Below, in pieces: positions 21,398 through 29,312 of a DNA stretch of 34,808 nucleotides. Made by a program: the position numbers and the translations under genes. How positions within the stretch are numbered: the stretch's first letter is position 1; each line of letters starts with the position of its first letter. The notes under the pieces are model-generated. The model searched no databases, was not told where the DNA came from, and saw only the letters and a list, made by a program, of their open reading frames with translations. This stretch comes from Candidatus Thermoplasmatota archaeon (GTDB lineage Archaea; Thermoplasmatota; SW-10-69-26; JACQPN01; JAIVGT01), in NCBI GenBank assembly GCA_035541015.1, contig DATLFM010000071.1, forward strand, positions 1 to 34,808, given 5' to 3'.

Positions 21398-24300
21398 TCA
21401 GCGCTTGCGCGCGCGCGCGGGCTTGGCGGGGCGCGGACGCGCGGACGCGCGGGCGGGCCGCTTGGTCGCCCGGGGCCGGGTCGGCCGCGCGGGCGAGAGG
21501 GCGATCGTGACGGTCTCCCCCTCGACGTCCCACTCCTTCGTCCACGTGCCGCGTGGCGCTTGCCCGAACTCGATCGAGACGCTGCGCGTGGCGCCTTTCA
21601 CGTCGTCGAGGTTCGCGCGCAGGAGCGCGGTCGTCTCCGGCGAGGCGGCGATCCGCGCGGCGATCGTGGCCGTCACCTCGAGATCCGCCTCCTTCCGCAT
21701 CTCCTGGATCCGGCGGGTGATCTCGCGCGCCATCCCTTCGGCCTTGAGGTCGTCGGGGATGTTGGTGTCCACGTAGACGGAGCCGCCTTGAAATTCGGCG
21801 CCGACGTACTCGGCCGAGAGCTTCTCCTGGAAGGTCACCATGTCCGGCGTGAGGGTGAAGACCATCTCCTCGTGCGTGAGCTCCACCTTGCCCAGGACCG
21901 AGAGCTCCTTCTCGATGCTCTCGATCTCGGCGGGCGTGAGGGACCGCAGGCGCTCGATGACAAGCGGACCGTCCTGCCGGAAGGTCTTCCCGATCACGTT
22001 CTTCACGGGCAGGATCTCCTTGGCAAAGCGGCCCCACCGCGAGCCGACGTACTCGACGCTCTTTGCGTTCGTCTGCTCGGCAAGGAGCGGGCCGAACCGC
22101 GCGACGACCTCGGAGAGCGCGGGCTCGCCGGCGACCCACAGCGTCCGCACGGGCCAGCGCAGCTTGAGGTTGGCCTTCGCCCGCGCCTGGGCGGCGGCGT
22201 CGACGATGGAGCGCGCGCGGGAGAGCTGCCCTTCGAGCGCCGGGTCGCGCCGGTTGGGCCGCGCCTTGGGCCAGTCCTCCATGTGGACGCTCTCGCGCTC
22301 GCCTCCGAGGTCCGCGTGCAGGGCCTCGGCGACGTGCGGGGCGTAGGGCGCAAGGAGCCGCGCCACGCCCGAGAGGGCCTCGTGCAGCGTGGCGTAGGCG
22401 GCAAGCTTGTCCCGGCTCGCCTTCTCCTGCCACGTGCGGTCGCGCACCAGGCGCACGTAGAAGCGGGAAAGGTCCTCCAGGACGAAGTTCGCAAGCGCTC
22501 GGGCGCCCAGGTGATAATGACTGGTCTCGAACGCCGTCGTCACCTCGTCGCGCACGGACTCGAGCCGTGAGAGGAGCCACCGGTCCTCGCGACGGGCGTG
22601 CTTGAGGCCTTGCGGCGCGTCCGACGCGCGGAAGCCGTCGAGCGCCATGTACGTCGTCGCGAAGACGTGGACGTTCCAGAGCACGTTCAGCATGCGCTGG
22701 TGGTTGCGAACGGCTTCCCAGGAGAACGCGACGTCCTCCCAGGGCGCCCCGGAGAGGAAATAGAAGCGCATCGCGTCGGCGCCGTGCTTGGCGATGACGT
22801 CGTGCGGCGGAATGATGTTGCCAAGCGACTTCGACATGGGCTTGCCCTCGGGGTCGAGCGCCCAGCCGTGCATGAGCACGCGCTCGTAGGGCACCGCATC
22901 GAGCGCCGCGACGCCGGCGCCAAGCTGCGAGTAGAACCAGCCGCGCGTCTGGTCCTGCGCCTCCGTGATCCAGTCGCACGGGAACCACTTCTTGAACTCC
23001 CTGTCCGACCCGGGATACCCAAGCTGCGCCCAGCTCGCGCAAGCCGAGTCGAACCACACGTCGAAGACGTCGGGCACGCGGCGCATGAGCGCCTTGCCCC
23101 CGCACGCGTCGCAGCGCAGGAGCACGCCGTCGATGCCCGGCCGGTGGAGGTCCATTTCCTTCTTGTAACCCTTCGCCGCGTGCCTGGCGAGCTCGCGGAC
23201 GGACCCGACGATCCGCGTGTGCCCGCGCTCGCACCGCCACGCCGGGATGGGAATGCCCCAGTAGCGCTGCCGCGAGACGCACCAGTCGCGCGCGTTCTCG
23301 ACCCAGTCGCGCTGGCGTGCGGAGCCGGCCCACTCGGGCGTCCACGCCACCCGGTCGACCTCGGCGAGCATCTTGTCCTTGATCTTCGTGATCGCCACGA
23401 ACCACTGCCGCGTGGTGCGGTAGAGGATCGGGGTCTTGCACCGCCAGCAGTGGCCGTACCGGTGCGTGATGCGCCCCTCGTGCAGGAGGAGGCCCTTCCC
23501 ACGAAGGCTCTCGACGACTGCGGGGTCCGCCTGCTTCACGTCGACGCCGGCAAACGGGCCGGCTTCGTCGGTGTACCGCCCGTTCTCGCCGACAGGGCAG
23601 AAAGGCGGAATCCCGGTCTTCTCGCCGACGGCGAAGTCCTCCGCGCCGTGCCCAGTCGCCGTGTGCACGAGGCCCGTGTTCTCCGCCGTCACGTGGTCGG
23701 CCAGCACGACGGTGTTGTTGCGCGGCGTGGGCGGCGAACGATGATAGGGCAACTCCTCGGCGAACGGGTGGCGGTAGCGCACGCCCTCGAGGTCGGCGCC
23801 CACGACGTGGCCGAGCACGGTGTGGTCGTCGTACCGGCCAAGCGCCAGGACTTGCTCGACGAGCGCGTCGAGCAGGATGAGCGTCTCGTCGCGGCCGTCC
23901 TTCCTCGCGAGAACCTTCGCGTAGCTGAACGTGGGGTGCGCCGCGACGGCGACGTTGGCTGGAAGCGTCCACGGGGTCGTGGTCCAGATGACGAGGAAGG
24001 TGTTGGGCGCGTCGGCCAAGGGGAACTTCACGTACACGGCCGGGTCGTCCTCGTCCCAGTACTCGACCTCGGCCTCCGCAAGCGCCGTCTCGCAGCGGGG
24101 ACACCAGCTCATGCCACCCTTCTCGGCCTGGTAGACGAGGCCTTTCTCGTTCGCGCGCGCAAGAGCCCACCACGCGCCCTCGATGTAGGCGTTGTCGATC
24201 GTGCGGTAGGGATTCTCCCAGTCGAGCCACACGCCAAGCTCCTGGAACTCGGCGGTCATGCTCTCGAGGTAGCCAAGCGCGAAGTCGCGGCACTTCTTCA

Positions 24301-24682
24301 CGAACTTCGCCATGCCCATCGCCTCGATGTCCTTCTTGTTGGCGATGCCAAGCTCCTTCTCGACCTTCACCTCGATCGGAAGGCCGTGCATGTCGAAGCC
24401 CGCCTGGTCGCGCACGTCGCGCCCCTGCATGCGCGCAAACCGAAGCTGAGCGTCCTTGAGGATCTTGTTCCAGGCCGTGCCGAGGTGGATGTGGCCCGAG
24501 GTGTACGGCGGCCCGTCGATGAAGTAGAAGGGCTTGCCCCCCGCGCGAAGCTTGCGCGTCCGCTCGTGCACCTTCGCCTTGCGCCACCACGCCTGGATGC
24601 GCGGCTCAAGCTCCCGCGGATCGTACGACTTCGCGGCGCGCGCCACGGGCTTGCTGCGTGCGGCTCGAGAAGCTCGAACCAT
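21398..24682 (-). CDS. ileS: Isoleucyl-tRNA synthetase
   Basis: This 1094-aa class I synthetase carries the HIGH-type motif HIHLG at residues 64-68, the CP1 editing domain, WCVSRQRYWGIPIPAW, the zinc-type CxxC pairs (SWCPRCE, CDACGG), ASCWAQ-like DVWFDSACASW and the KMSKS-type KPMSKSLGNIIPPHD. The later half holds the anticodon-binding and C-terminal domains with SVYVDTNIPDDLKAEGMAREI. It matches the archaeal/eukaryotic-length group. An unusual basic tail of about 30 residues (RPTRPRATKRPARASARP..., Arg/Pro/Ala/Lys-rich) ends the protein. ATG 24682 is preferred, 26 nt from the shared TATA island; the frame is open to 24757. It is divergent from a Nudix gene. Confidence 0.97.
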   Translation of the reverse strand: MVRASRAARSKPVARAAKSYDPRELEPRIQAWWRKAKVHERTRKLRAGGKPFYFIDGPPYTSGHIHLGTAWNKILKDAQLRFARMQGRDVRDQAGFDMHGLPIEVKVEKELGIANKKDIEAMGMAKFVKKCRDFALGYLESMTAEFQELGVWLDWENPYRTIDNAYIEGAWWALARANEKGLVYQAEKGGMSWCPRCETALAEAEVEYWDEDDPAVYVKFPLADAPNTFLVIWTTTPWTLPANVAVAAHPTFSYAKVLARKDGRDETLILLDALVEQVLALGRYDDHTVLGHVVGADLEGVRYRHPFAEELPYHRSPPTPRNNTVVLADHVTAENTGLVHTATGHGAEDFAVGEKTGIPPFCPVGENGRYTDEAGPFAGVDVKQADPAVVESLRGKGLLLHEGRITHRYGHCWRCKTPILYRTTRQWFVAITKIKDKMLAEVDRVAWTPEWAGSARQRDWVENARDWCVSRQRYWGIPIPAWRCERGHTRIVGSVRELARHAAKGYKKEMDLHRPGIDGVLLRCDACGGKALMRRVPDVFDVWFDSACASWAQLGYPGSDREFKKWFPCDWITEAQDQTRGWFYSQLGAGVAALDAVPYERVLMHGWALDPEGKPMSKSLGNIIPPHDVIAKHGADAMRFYFLSGAPWEDVAFSWEAVRNHQRMLNVLWNVHVFATTYMALDGFRASDAPQGLKHARREDRWLLSRLESVRDEVTTAFETSHYHLGARALANFVLEDLSRFYVRLVRDRTWQEKASRDKLAAYATLHEALSGVARLLAPYAPHVAEALHADLGGERESVHMEDWPKARPNRRDPALEGQLSRARSIVDAAAQARAKANLKLRWPVRTLWVAGEPALSEVVARFGPLLAEQTNAKSVEYVGSRWGRFAKEILPVKNVIGKTFRQDGPLVIERLRSLTPAEIESIEKELSVLGKVELTHEEMVFTLTPDMVTFQEKLSAEYVGAEFQGGSVYVDTNIPDDLKAEGMAREITRRIQEMRKEADLEVTATIAARIAASPETTALLRANLDDVKGATRSVSIEFGQAPRGTWTKEWDVEGETVTIALSPARPTRPRATKRPARASARPRPAKPARARKR

Positions 24683-24703
24683 CGGGCCCGCTAGGGAAGC
24701 GAG

Positions 24704-24712
24704 ATATTTAAA
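24704..24712. promoter_or_regulatory. Shared TATA island between ileS and Nudix gene
   Basis: ATATTTAAA is the single AT island between the two divergent genes. Its centre is 26 nt from the ileS ATG (24682) and 27 nt from the Nudix ATG (24735), and it reads as a TATA box on both strands. Two leaderless transcripts from one core promoter are predicted. Confidence 0.65.
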
Positions 24713-24734
24713 CGGTTGTGCGGTTCCCGCGGCG

Positions 24735-25139
24735 ATGAAGCGTCGCGAGGTCGTCACGTGCTTCCTGCGGCGCCCGGACGGAAAAGTCCTTCTGCTGCGA
24801 CGCAGCGACCGCGTGCAGACCTATCCGGGCAAGTGGGCGGGCGTGAGCGGAAGCTTCGCGGGCGAGGATCCCGAGACGGGCGCGCGGCGCGAGATCCTCG
24901 AGGAGACGGGCCTTGGGCCGCCCTCCGTCCACCTCGCCCGTCGCGGCGATCCGATGCGCGTGTTCGACCCGCAGCTTGCCGCGGAGTGGATCGTGCACCC
25001 GTTCCTGTTCGACGTGGCGCCGGGCGCGGAGCCCACGCTCAACTGGGAGAACGAGGAGAGCCGTTGGGTCGATCCGGACGAGATCGAGCGTTACCCCCAC
25101 GTGCCCGCCCTCCCGGAGACCTTGCGAAAAGTACTTTGA
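24735..25139 (+). CDS. Nudix hydrolase
   Basis: The 134-aa product contains the Nudix box REILEETGL preceded by a Gly/Glu loop (GSFAGEDPETGAR); the spacing from the first Gly to the first Glu is one residue shorter than the G-x5-E consensus. The core 'VLLLRRSDRVQTYPGKWAGVSG' is typical of NUDIX/IPP-isomerase-like enzymes. Such proteins hydrolyse nucleoside diphosphate-X compounds; the substrate is unknown. ATG 24735 is 27 nt after the TATA island it shares with ileS. Frames open further upstream are antisense to ileS. Confidence 0.85.
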   Translation: MKRREVVTCFLRRPDGKVLLLRRSDRVQTYPGKWAGVSGSFAGEDPETGARREILEETGLGPPSVHLARRGDPMRVFDPQLAAEWIVHPFLFDVAPGAEPTLNWENEESRWVDPDEIERYPHVPALPETLRKVL

Positions 25140-25161
25140 CCGCGCCGCAGGATGGGATTCC

Positions 25162-25380
25162 GTGCAATCGAAGACCCTCCTGTTCGTCTTCGCGTGCGCC
25201 CACTGCACGCTCACGGGCGCCGCCGCCGTCGCGGCCCTTGGCCTGGCGGCGCTTCCTACCTTCCTTGGCGTGCCCCTGTCCTCGCTGCTCGTGCCGCTGC
25301 TGGTCGCAGGCGGCGTCGTCGCTCTCCTTGCGCTGCACATCCGAAGGCTCGAGCGCGAGGCGTGCGAAATCCCGCCGTGA
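25162..25380 (+). CDS. 72-aa membrane protein with CxHC motif
   Basis: GTG 25162 starts a 72-aa product with a Cys-x-His-Cys motif at the end of the first hydrophobic stretch (LLFVFACAHCTLTGAAAVAALGL) and a second TM segment (LSSLLVPLLVAGGVVALLALHI), ending in a charged RRLEREACEIPP with a further Cys. Thiol/imidazole-bearing small membrane proteins occur in metal-resistance loci. Its convergent neighbours are arsC and an aquaporin, so metal(loid) handling is a guess. It lies 22 nt after the Nudix stop and may be co-transcribed. It is followed by copy 2 of the 32-nt palindrome. Confidence 0.6.
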   Translation: MQSKTLLFVFACAHCTLTGAAAVAALGLAALPTFLGVPLSSLLVPLLVAGGVVALLALHIRRLEREACEIPP

Positions 25381-25388
25381 CGCCCGAC

Positions 25389-25420
25389 GATGTATACGTT
25401 CGTATACGTATGTATGCATC
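25389..25420 (+). repeat. AT-rich 32-nt palindromic element, copy 2
   Basis: Same element as 13565-13596 (28 of 32 bases identical). As + strand RNA it pairs along the full length with 13 Watson-Crick pairs, two G-U pairs and one mismatch. It fills the gap between the CxHC protein gene (stop 8 nt before) and the convergent arsC gene, whose stop codon is flush against it. One copy difference (A-U versus G-U at positions 10/23) preserves pairing, which favours a function as RNA structure. Confidence 0.8.
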
Positions 25421-25828
25421 TCACAGGAGGCGTTCACGAGACAGAAGGTCGCGCACCCTTCGCTCGATCTCGTCGCGCACCTGCCGCACGCCGTCGAGGT
25501 CCATGGTGATCGGATCCTCGAGCTTCCAGTCGATCGTGCGCTTGCCGAGAAACGCGGGGCACGCGTCCTCGCCGCAGCCCATGGTGACGACGAGGTCGGC
25601 CTCGTCGCGGATCCACGCCTCGTCGAAGCCCTTGCTTTGGTGGCCGGAGATGTCGATGCCCTTCTCGCGCATGGCCTCGATGGCCTTTCGCGAGACTGCG
25701 CCCGCGGGCCGGCTGCCGCCCGAGCGCGCGTCCACACGGTCGCCGGCCATCGCCCGCGCGAACCCCTCGGCCATCTGCGAGCGCGCGGCGTTGCCCACGC
25801 AGGCGAAGAGGATGCGGAACGCCGTCAA
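25421..25828 (-). CDS. arsC: Arsenate reductase (thioredoxin-type, LMW-PTP fold)
   Basis: The 135-aa product has the P-loop C-V-G-N-A-A-R-S in ILFACVGNAARSQMAEGFAR, the later 'GIDISGHQSKGFDE', and the redox region DLVVTMGCGEDACP with the two additional Cys used by thioredoxin-coupled ArsC. It reduces arsenate to arsenite. The start is TTG at 25828-25826, overlapping the aquaporin stop as TTGA, the same start-stop geometry seen elsewhere here. It forms an aqpS-arsC pair with the upstream aquaporin: arsenite made by ArsC could leave through the channel, as with Sinorhizobium AqpS. No ArsB or Acr3 is in the window. Confidence 0.9.
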   Translation of the reverse strand: MTAFRILFACVGNAARSQMAEGFARAMAGDRVDARSGGSRPAGAVSRKAIEAMREKGIDISGHQSKGFDEAWIRDEADLVVTMGCGEDACPAFLGKRTIDWKLEDPITMDLDGVRQVRDEIERRVRDLLSRERLL

Positions 25829-26556
25829 GACGATCTCTCCAGATCGACCGGTCCCGCGACGCCCAACGGCGACGGCGGCGCCCTGCCCGGCCGCAGATAT
25901 TCGTACGTGAACGCGGCGGCCACGCCTCCGACGACCGGCGCGACGAGGTAGAGCCAAAGGTCGGCAAACTGCCCGGACACGAGCGCGGGGCCAAGGCTGC
26001 GGGCGGGGTTCATGCTGGCGCCCGTGAAGGGGCCCGCGACGAGGGCGTCGAGCCCGATGGCAAGCCCGATGGCAAGGCCCGCCGCGCCGGGCGACGCGCG
26101 CGGATCCGTCGCGACGCCGAAGATCACGAGGACGAGAAGGAAGGTCGCGAGCGCTTCGAGCGCAAGGCCCGAAACCGCCGACACGTCGGGGGACAATGTC
26201 GTCGCGCCAAGGTCGGCGACGGGTCCGTGGATGGCAAGGAGGGTCCCGGCGGCGGCCGTCGCTCCGGCCGCCTGGGAGGCGAGGTAGCCGGGCACGAGGC
26301 GCCACGGGAAGCGGCCGGCCGCCGCAAAGGCGAGCGTGACGGCGGGGTTGATGTGCGCCCCCGACACGTGCGCGAGGGCGTACACGACGACGAGCACGAC
26401 AAAGGCGAAGGCGAGCGCGATCCCGAGGTGGCCAAGCGCGCCCGTGCGAGCCTCGGCGAGGATGGCGCCTGCGCCGAAGAAGACGAGGAGGTAGGTTCCC
26501 AGGGCCTCGGCGAGGGCGGGTCGGGCGTCCACGCCCGGAATGGGCGTCCCGTCCAC
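25825..26556 (-). CDS. Aquaporin/MIP family channel
   Basis: The 243-aa product has six TM helices plus the two half-helices with NPA boxes: HVSGAHINPAVTLAF (about residue 70) and GPFTGASMNPARSLGPAL (about residue 185), the two MIP signatures. The aromatic/arginine filter includes the Arg of the second NPAR. The upstream position in a TTGA-coupled pair with arsC suggests arsenite (or glycerol-like solute) conduction. Without ar/R comparison, water or glycerol selectivity cannot be excluded. ATG 26556 starts the conserved N-terminus. Confidence 0.92.
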   Translation of the reverse strand: MDGTPIPGVDARPALAEALGTYLLVFFGAGAILAEARTGALGHLGIALAFAFVVLVVVYALAHVSGAHINPAVTLAFAAAGRFPWRLVPGYLASQAAGATAAAGTLLAIHGPVADLGATTLSPDVSAVSGLALEALATFLLVLVIFGVATDPRASPGAAGLAIGLAIGLDALVAGPFTGASMNPARSLGPALVSGQFADLWLYLVAPVVGGVAAAFTYEYLRPGRAPPSPLGVAGPVDLERSS

Positions 26557-26571
26557 TTGAAGGCCGCGGCG

Positions 26572-27576
26572 CTACTTCGCGTACAGGTGGTTGATGGCGA
26601 TCTCGCCGATGTCGGTCCCGTAGTTCCCCGTTCGTTCGATGGATTCAAGGACGAGCGTCAACGGTAGGACGATCTCGGGACGCAGCTTCACGAGCCGGCC
26701 CAGCAGGTCCTTCTTGATCGCGGAGAGCTCCTTCGAGCGGCGGATGGCGACGTTGGCGCGCTCGAAGTCCTCCCCGTAGAGCGCCTCCACGGCTTCCTGC
26801 ACGATGGACAGCGAGACGGCGCTTGCCTCGCGCAGCTCCTCCAGGATGGCAGGCGGGATGCGCGAGCCGGCGAGCGTGGGGACCGTCTGCGCCATGCGCG
26901 CCGCGTGGTCCCCGATGCGCTCGAGGATGCGGCCCACGAGGAGGAACCCGAGCCCCGTCGTGCCCGTCACGCCCATGCCCTCGGCCGCGCGCGGATTGCG
27001 GAGGACGAGGTGGTACTGCTTGTTCACGAGCCAATACAGCCGGTCGAGCTCGTCGTCGCGGCCCTCCACGTCGCGCCCAAGCTCCGCGTCGGAGTCGGCG
27101 ATGGCCTTCATCGCGTCCTCGTGCATGGAGCGCGCGACGCGGCTCATGCGGCGCACGCCGCGCCGCATGTCGAACTCCGACGTGTCCGCGAGGTCCTGCA
27201 CGACGATGCGGTCGGAGGTCTCCTCGATGATCTCCGCGCCCATGAGGCGGCGGACGAGCTCGCGCACGAGGGCGCGCTCGGCCGGCCGGATGCGGGGCGA
27301 CTCGATCTCGACGAGGTCGAACCCGGCGAGGTACGCGGCGATCACGCGACGCTGGAGCTCGTCGCGGCTCTCCTCGGCGAGGCGGATGCGCGCCGTCGTG
27401 CCGCGGCCGTTCTCGCGGCGCCCGGGGCGGCCCGGCGTGAGCACGAGGGTCCCGTCGCCTTGGGCCTGCAGGCCGACGAGATCGCCGGCGCGCAGGCCGG
27501 CCTTGCGGGCCCAGGGCTTGGGAAGCGTGACGGCGAAGGTCGCGCCGCCGGTCTTCTGGATCTTGCGGTACTCCAT
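26572..27576 (-). CDS. AbrB-PhoU fusion, phosphate-uptake regulator
   Basis: The 334-aa product starts MEYRKIQKTGGATFAVTLPKPWARKAGLRAGDLVGL, a SpoVT/AbrB-type swapped-hairpin DNA-binding domain (residues 1-45), followed by PhoU helical repeats (MSRVARSMHEDAMKAIADSDAELGRDVEGRDDELDRLYWLVNKQY and RILERIGDHAARMAQTV). AbrB-PhoU proteins control archaeal phosphate transporters; the gene is divergent from DUF47-pit. A palindromic TATA island lies 27-28 nt upstream of its ATG. No high-affinity Pst ABC system is seen in the window. Confidence 0.9.
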   Translation of the reverse strand: MEYRKIQKTGGATFAVTLPKPWARKAGLRAGDLVGLQAQGDGTLVLTPGRPGRRENGRGTTARIRLAEESRDELQRRVIAAYLAGFDLVEIESPRIRPAERALVRELVRRLMGAEIIEETSDRIVVQDLADTSEFDMRRGVRRMSRVARSMHEDAMKAIADSDAELGRDVEGRDDELDRLYWLVNKQYHLVLRNPRAAEGMGVTGTTGLGFLLVGRILERIGDHAARMAQTVPTLAGSRIPPAILEELREASAVSLSIVQEAVEALYGEDFERANVAIRRSKELSAIKKDLLGRLVKLRPEIVLPLTLVLESIERTGNYGTDIGEIAINHLYAK

Positions 27577-27598
27577 CGCGGGCGCACGGACTATGGAG

Positions 27599-27608
27599 TC
27601 TATATAGA
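27599..27608. promoter_or_regulatory. Palindromic TATA island between phoU and DUF47-pit
   Basis: TCTATATAGA is a perfect 10-bp palindrome. It is 27-28 nt from the AbrB-PhoU ATG and about 58 nt from ATG 27662, and it is the only strong AT island between the two divergent genes. Confidence 0.6.
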
Positions 27609-27661
27609 TTCGGTAGGTAAGCCTCAAGCCGCGCCGGTGCGTACGCGGTCGCGGTGAGGTG

Positions 27662-28282
27662 ATGGCGCTTCGCGAGATTCTTTTTCCGCAGGAGCGGACG
27701 TTCTTCGATCTTCTCGAGAGGGAGTCCTCGGTGGTCCTCCGCGGCACGGAGGCTCTGCGCGACTACCTGCAAGCCGGCGCCGGCGTCGATCCCAAGCCGA
27801 TCAAGGACATCGAGCACGAGGGCGACCTCGTCGTCCACGAGATCTTCGAGCGCGTCAACGCGACGTTCATCACGCCCATCGACCGGGAGGACCTCGGACG
27901 TCTGGCCTCGGCGCTCGACGACGTCCTCGACTTCGCCTGGGCGACGGCCAACCACGTGCACCTCTACAACGTGAAGCCGACGCCCGCGCTCGTCGAGCTT
28001 GGCACCATCCTGCACGCGCAGATGGGGCACCTGAACAAGGCCGTGCTCGGCCTGCGATCGTTGCGGAACGTCGACGTCGCTCGACACCTCGTCGAGGTGC
28101 ACCGCTTGGAGAACGCGGCCGACGACATCAAGAACCGGTCCGTCGCGGAGCTCTTCCGGGGATCGTACTCGCCGCTCGACGTGATCAAGTTCAAGGACGT
28201 GTACGAGGCCATCGAGATGGCGACCGACAAGTGCGAGGACGCGGCCGACGTGATCCGGGACACCCTCGTCAAGTACGCGTGA
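27662..28282 (+). CDS. DUF47 family protein (PhoU-like, PiT partner)
   Basis: The 206-aa product belongs to the DUF47/PitA-associated family: 'FFDLLERESSVVLRGTEALRDYL', 'IEHEGDLVVHEIFERVNATFITPIDREDLGRLASALDDVLDFAWATANHVHLYN' and 'VHRLENAADDIKNRSVAELF', ending 'ATDKCEDAADVIRDTLVKYA'. The all-helical fold is PhoU-like and coordinates metal; it is thought to regulate the adjacent PiT transporter. It is coupled to pit (5-nt gap). GTG 27659 precedes the ATG. Confidence 0.93.
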   Translation: MALREILFPQERTFFDLLERESSVVLRGTEALRDYLQAGAGVDPKPIKDIEHEGDLVVHEIFERVNATFITPIDREDLGRLASALDDVLDFAWATANHVHLYNVKPTPALVELGTILHAQMGHLNKAVLGLRSLRNVDVARHLVEVHRLENAADDIKNRSVAELFRGSYSPLDVIKFKDVYEAIEMATDKCEDAADVIRDTLVKYA

Positions 28283-28286
28283 GCCC

Positions 28287-29312
28287 ATGGCCTACGAGTT
28301 CGAGATCCTCGCGGGGCTCGTCGCGCTGGCGCTGCTGTTCGACCTCTACAACGGCATGAACGACGCGGCGAACTCCATCGCGACGGTGGTGAGCACGGGC
28401 GCGCTCTCGCCGCTTGCGGCCGTCCTGTGGGCCGCCGCGTTCAACTTCGCCGGGCTGTTCGTGTACGGCACGGCGGTGGCAAAGACGATCGGCAGCGGCC
28501 TTGTCGACGTGGCGGCGCTTCCGGTGGGCATTCCCCTTGTGACCTTCGCGGCGCTCGTCGGCGCCATCGCGTGGGCGGCCTTTGCCACGCACACGGGGCT
28601 TCCCGTCAGCATCAGCCATTGCCTCATCGGTGGACTTGTGGGCTCGGGCGTGGCCGCCGGCGGCGCAAGCGTCCTCATCTGGGGCTCCCCGATCAAGGGG
28701 CTCATGAGCACGTTCCTCTTCATCGTGCTCTCGCCGCTCATCGGCTTGGTCCTCGGGCTTTCGATCCTCGCCGCCGTCGCCTGGGCCCTCCGGCGGCGAA
28801 GCCCGGGCTCCATGTCCCGCGGATTCCGCCTCGCGCAGCTCTTCTCGTCCGCCTTCTACAGCATCGGGCACGGCGGCAACGACGCCCAGAAGACGGCCGG
28901 CATCATCACCTTCCTTTTCATCGGCGTGGGCCTCCACGCCAAGGACGACCCGATCCCGTTCTGGATCCTGCTTGCAAGCTTCACGACGATTGCCATCGGC
29001 ACCATCCTTGGCGGATGGAAGGTCATCCGCACGCTGGGCCAGCGCGTGACGGCGCTGCGGCCGCACCAGGGTTTCGCCGCCGAGACGGGAGGCGCCGTCA
29101 CGCTTGCCATGACCGCCGTCGCCGGGATTCCCGTGAGCACGACCCACACGATCACGGGATCCATCATCGGCGTCGGAACGGCGCAGCGCTTCTCGGCGGT
29201 GCGTTGGGGCGTGACGCGCCGCATCTTTGGCGCTTGGATCCTCACGATCCCCGTGAGCGCCACCGTGGCGGGGCTTGTCCTGCTGGCCTCGCTGGCGCTC
29301 GGCTTGCGCTAG
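28287..29312 (+). CDS. pit: Inorganic phosphate transporter, PiT family
   Basis: The 341-aa protein has the duplicated PiT signatures NGMNDAANSIATVVSTGAL (near residue 25) and IGHGGNDAQKTAGIITF (near residue 195), with many TM helices and the loop GLPVSISHCLIGGLVGSG repeated as GIPVSTTHTITGSIIGVG. It is a cation-coupled low-affinity phosphate (or metal-phosphate) importer in the cytoplasmic membrane. It forms one unit with DUF47 and is opposed by phoU. Its TAG abuts the TGA of the convergent znuB with no intervening base. Confidence 0.96.
   Translation: MAYEFEILAGLVALALLFDLYNGMNDAANSIATVVSTGALSPLAAVLWAAAFNFAGLFVYGTAVAKTIGSGLVDVAALPVGIPLVTFAALVGAIAWAAFATHTGLPVSISHCLIGGLVGSGVAAGGASVLIWGSPIKGLMSTFLFIVLSPLIGLVLGLSILAAVAWALRRRSPGSMSRGFRLAQLFSSAFYSIGHGGNDAQKTAGIITFLFIGVGLHAKDDPIPFWILLASFTTIAIGTILGGWKVIRTLGQRVTALRPHQGFAAETGGAVTLAMTAVAGIPVSTTHTITGSIIGVGTAQRFSAVRWGVTRRIFGAWILTIPVSATVAGLVLLASLALGLR

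Noticed and set aside
20712-24590. 1292-codon open frame on the same strand as ileS in another frame.
   Set aside because: It overlaps ileS throughout, is Arg/Gly/Ala-dominated with no motif; ileS has full synthetase motifs in its own frame.
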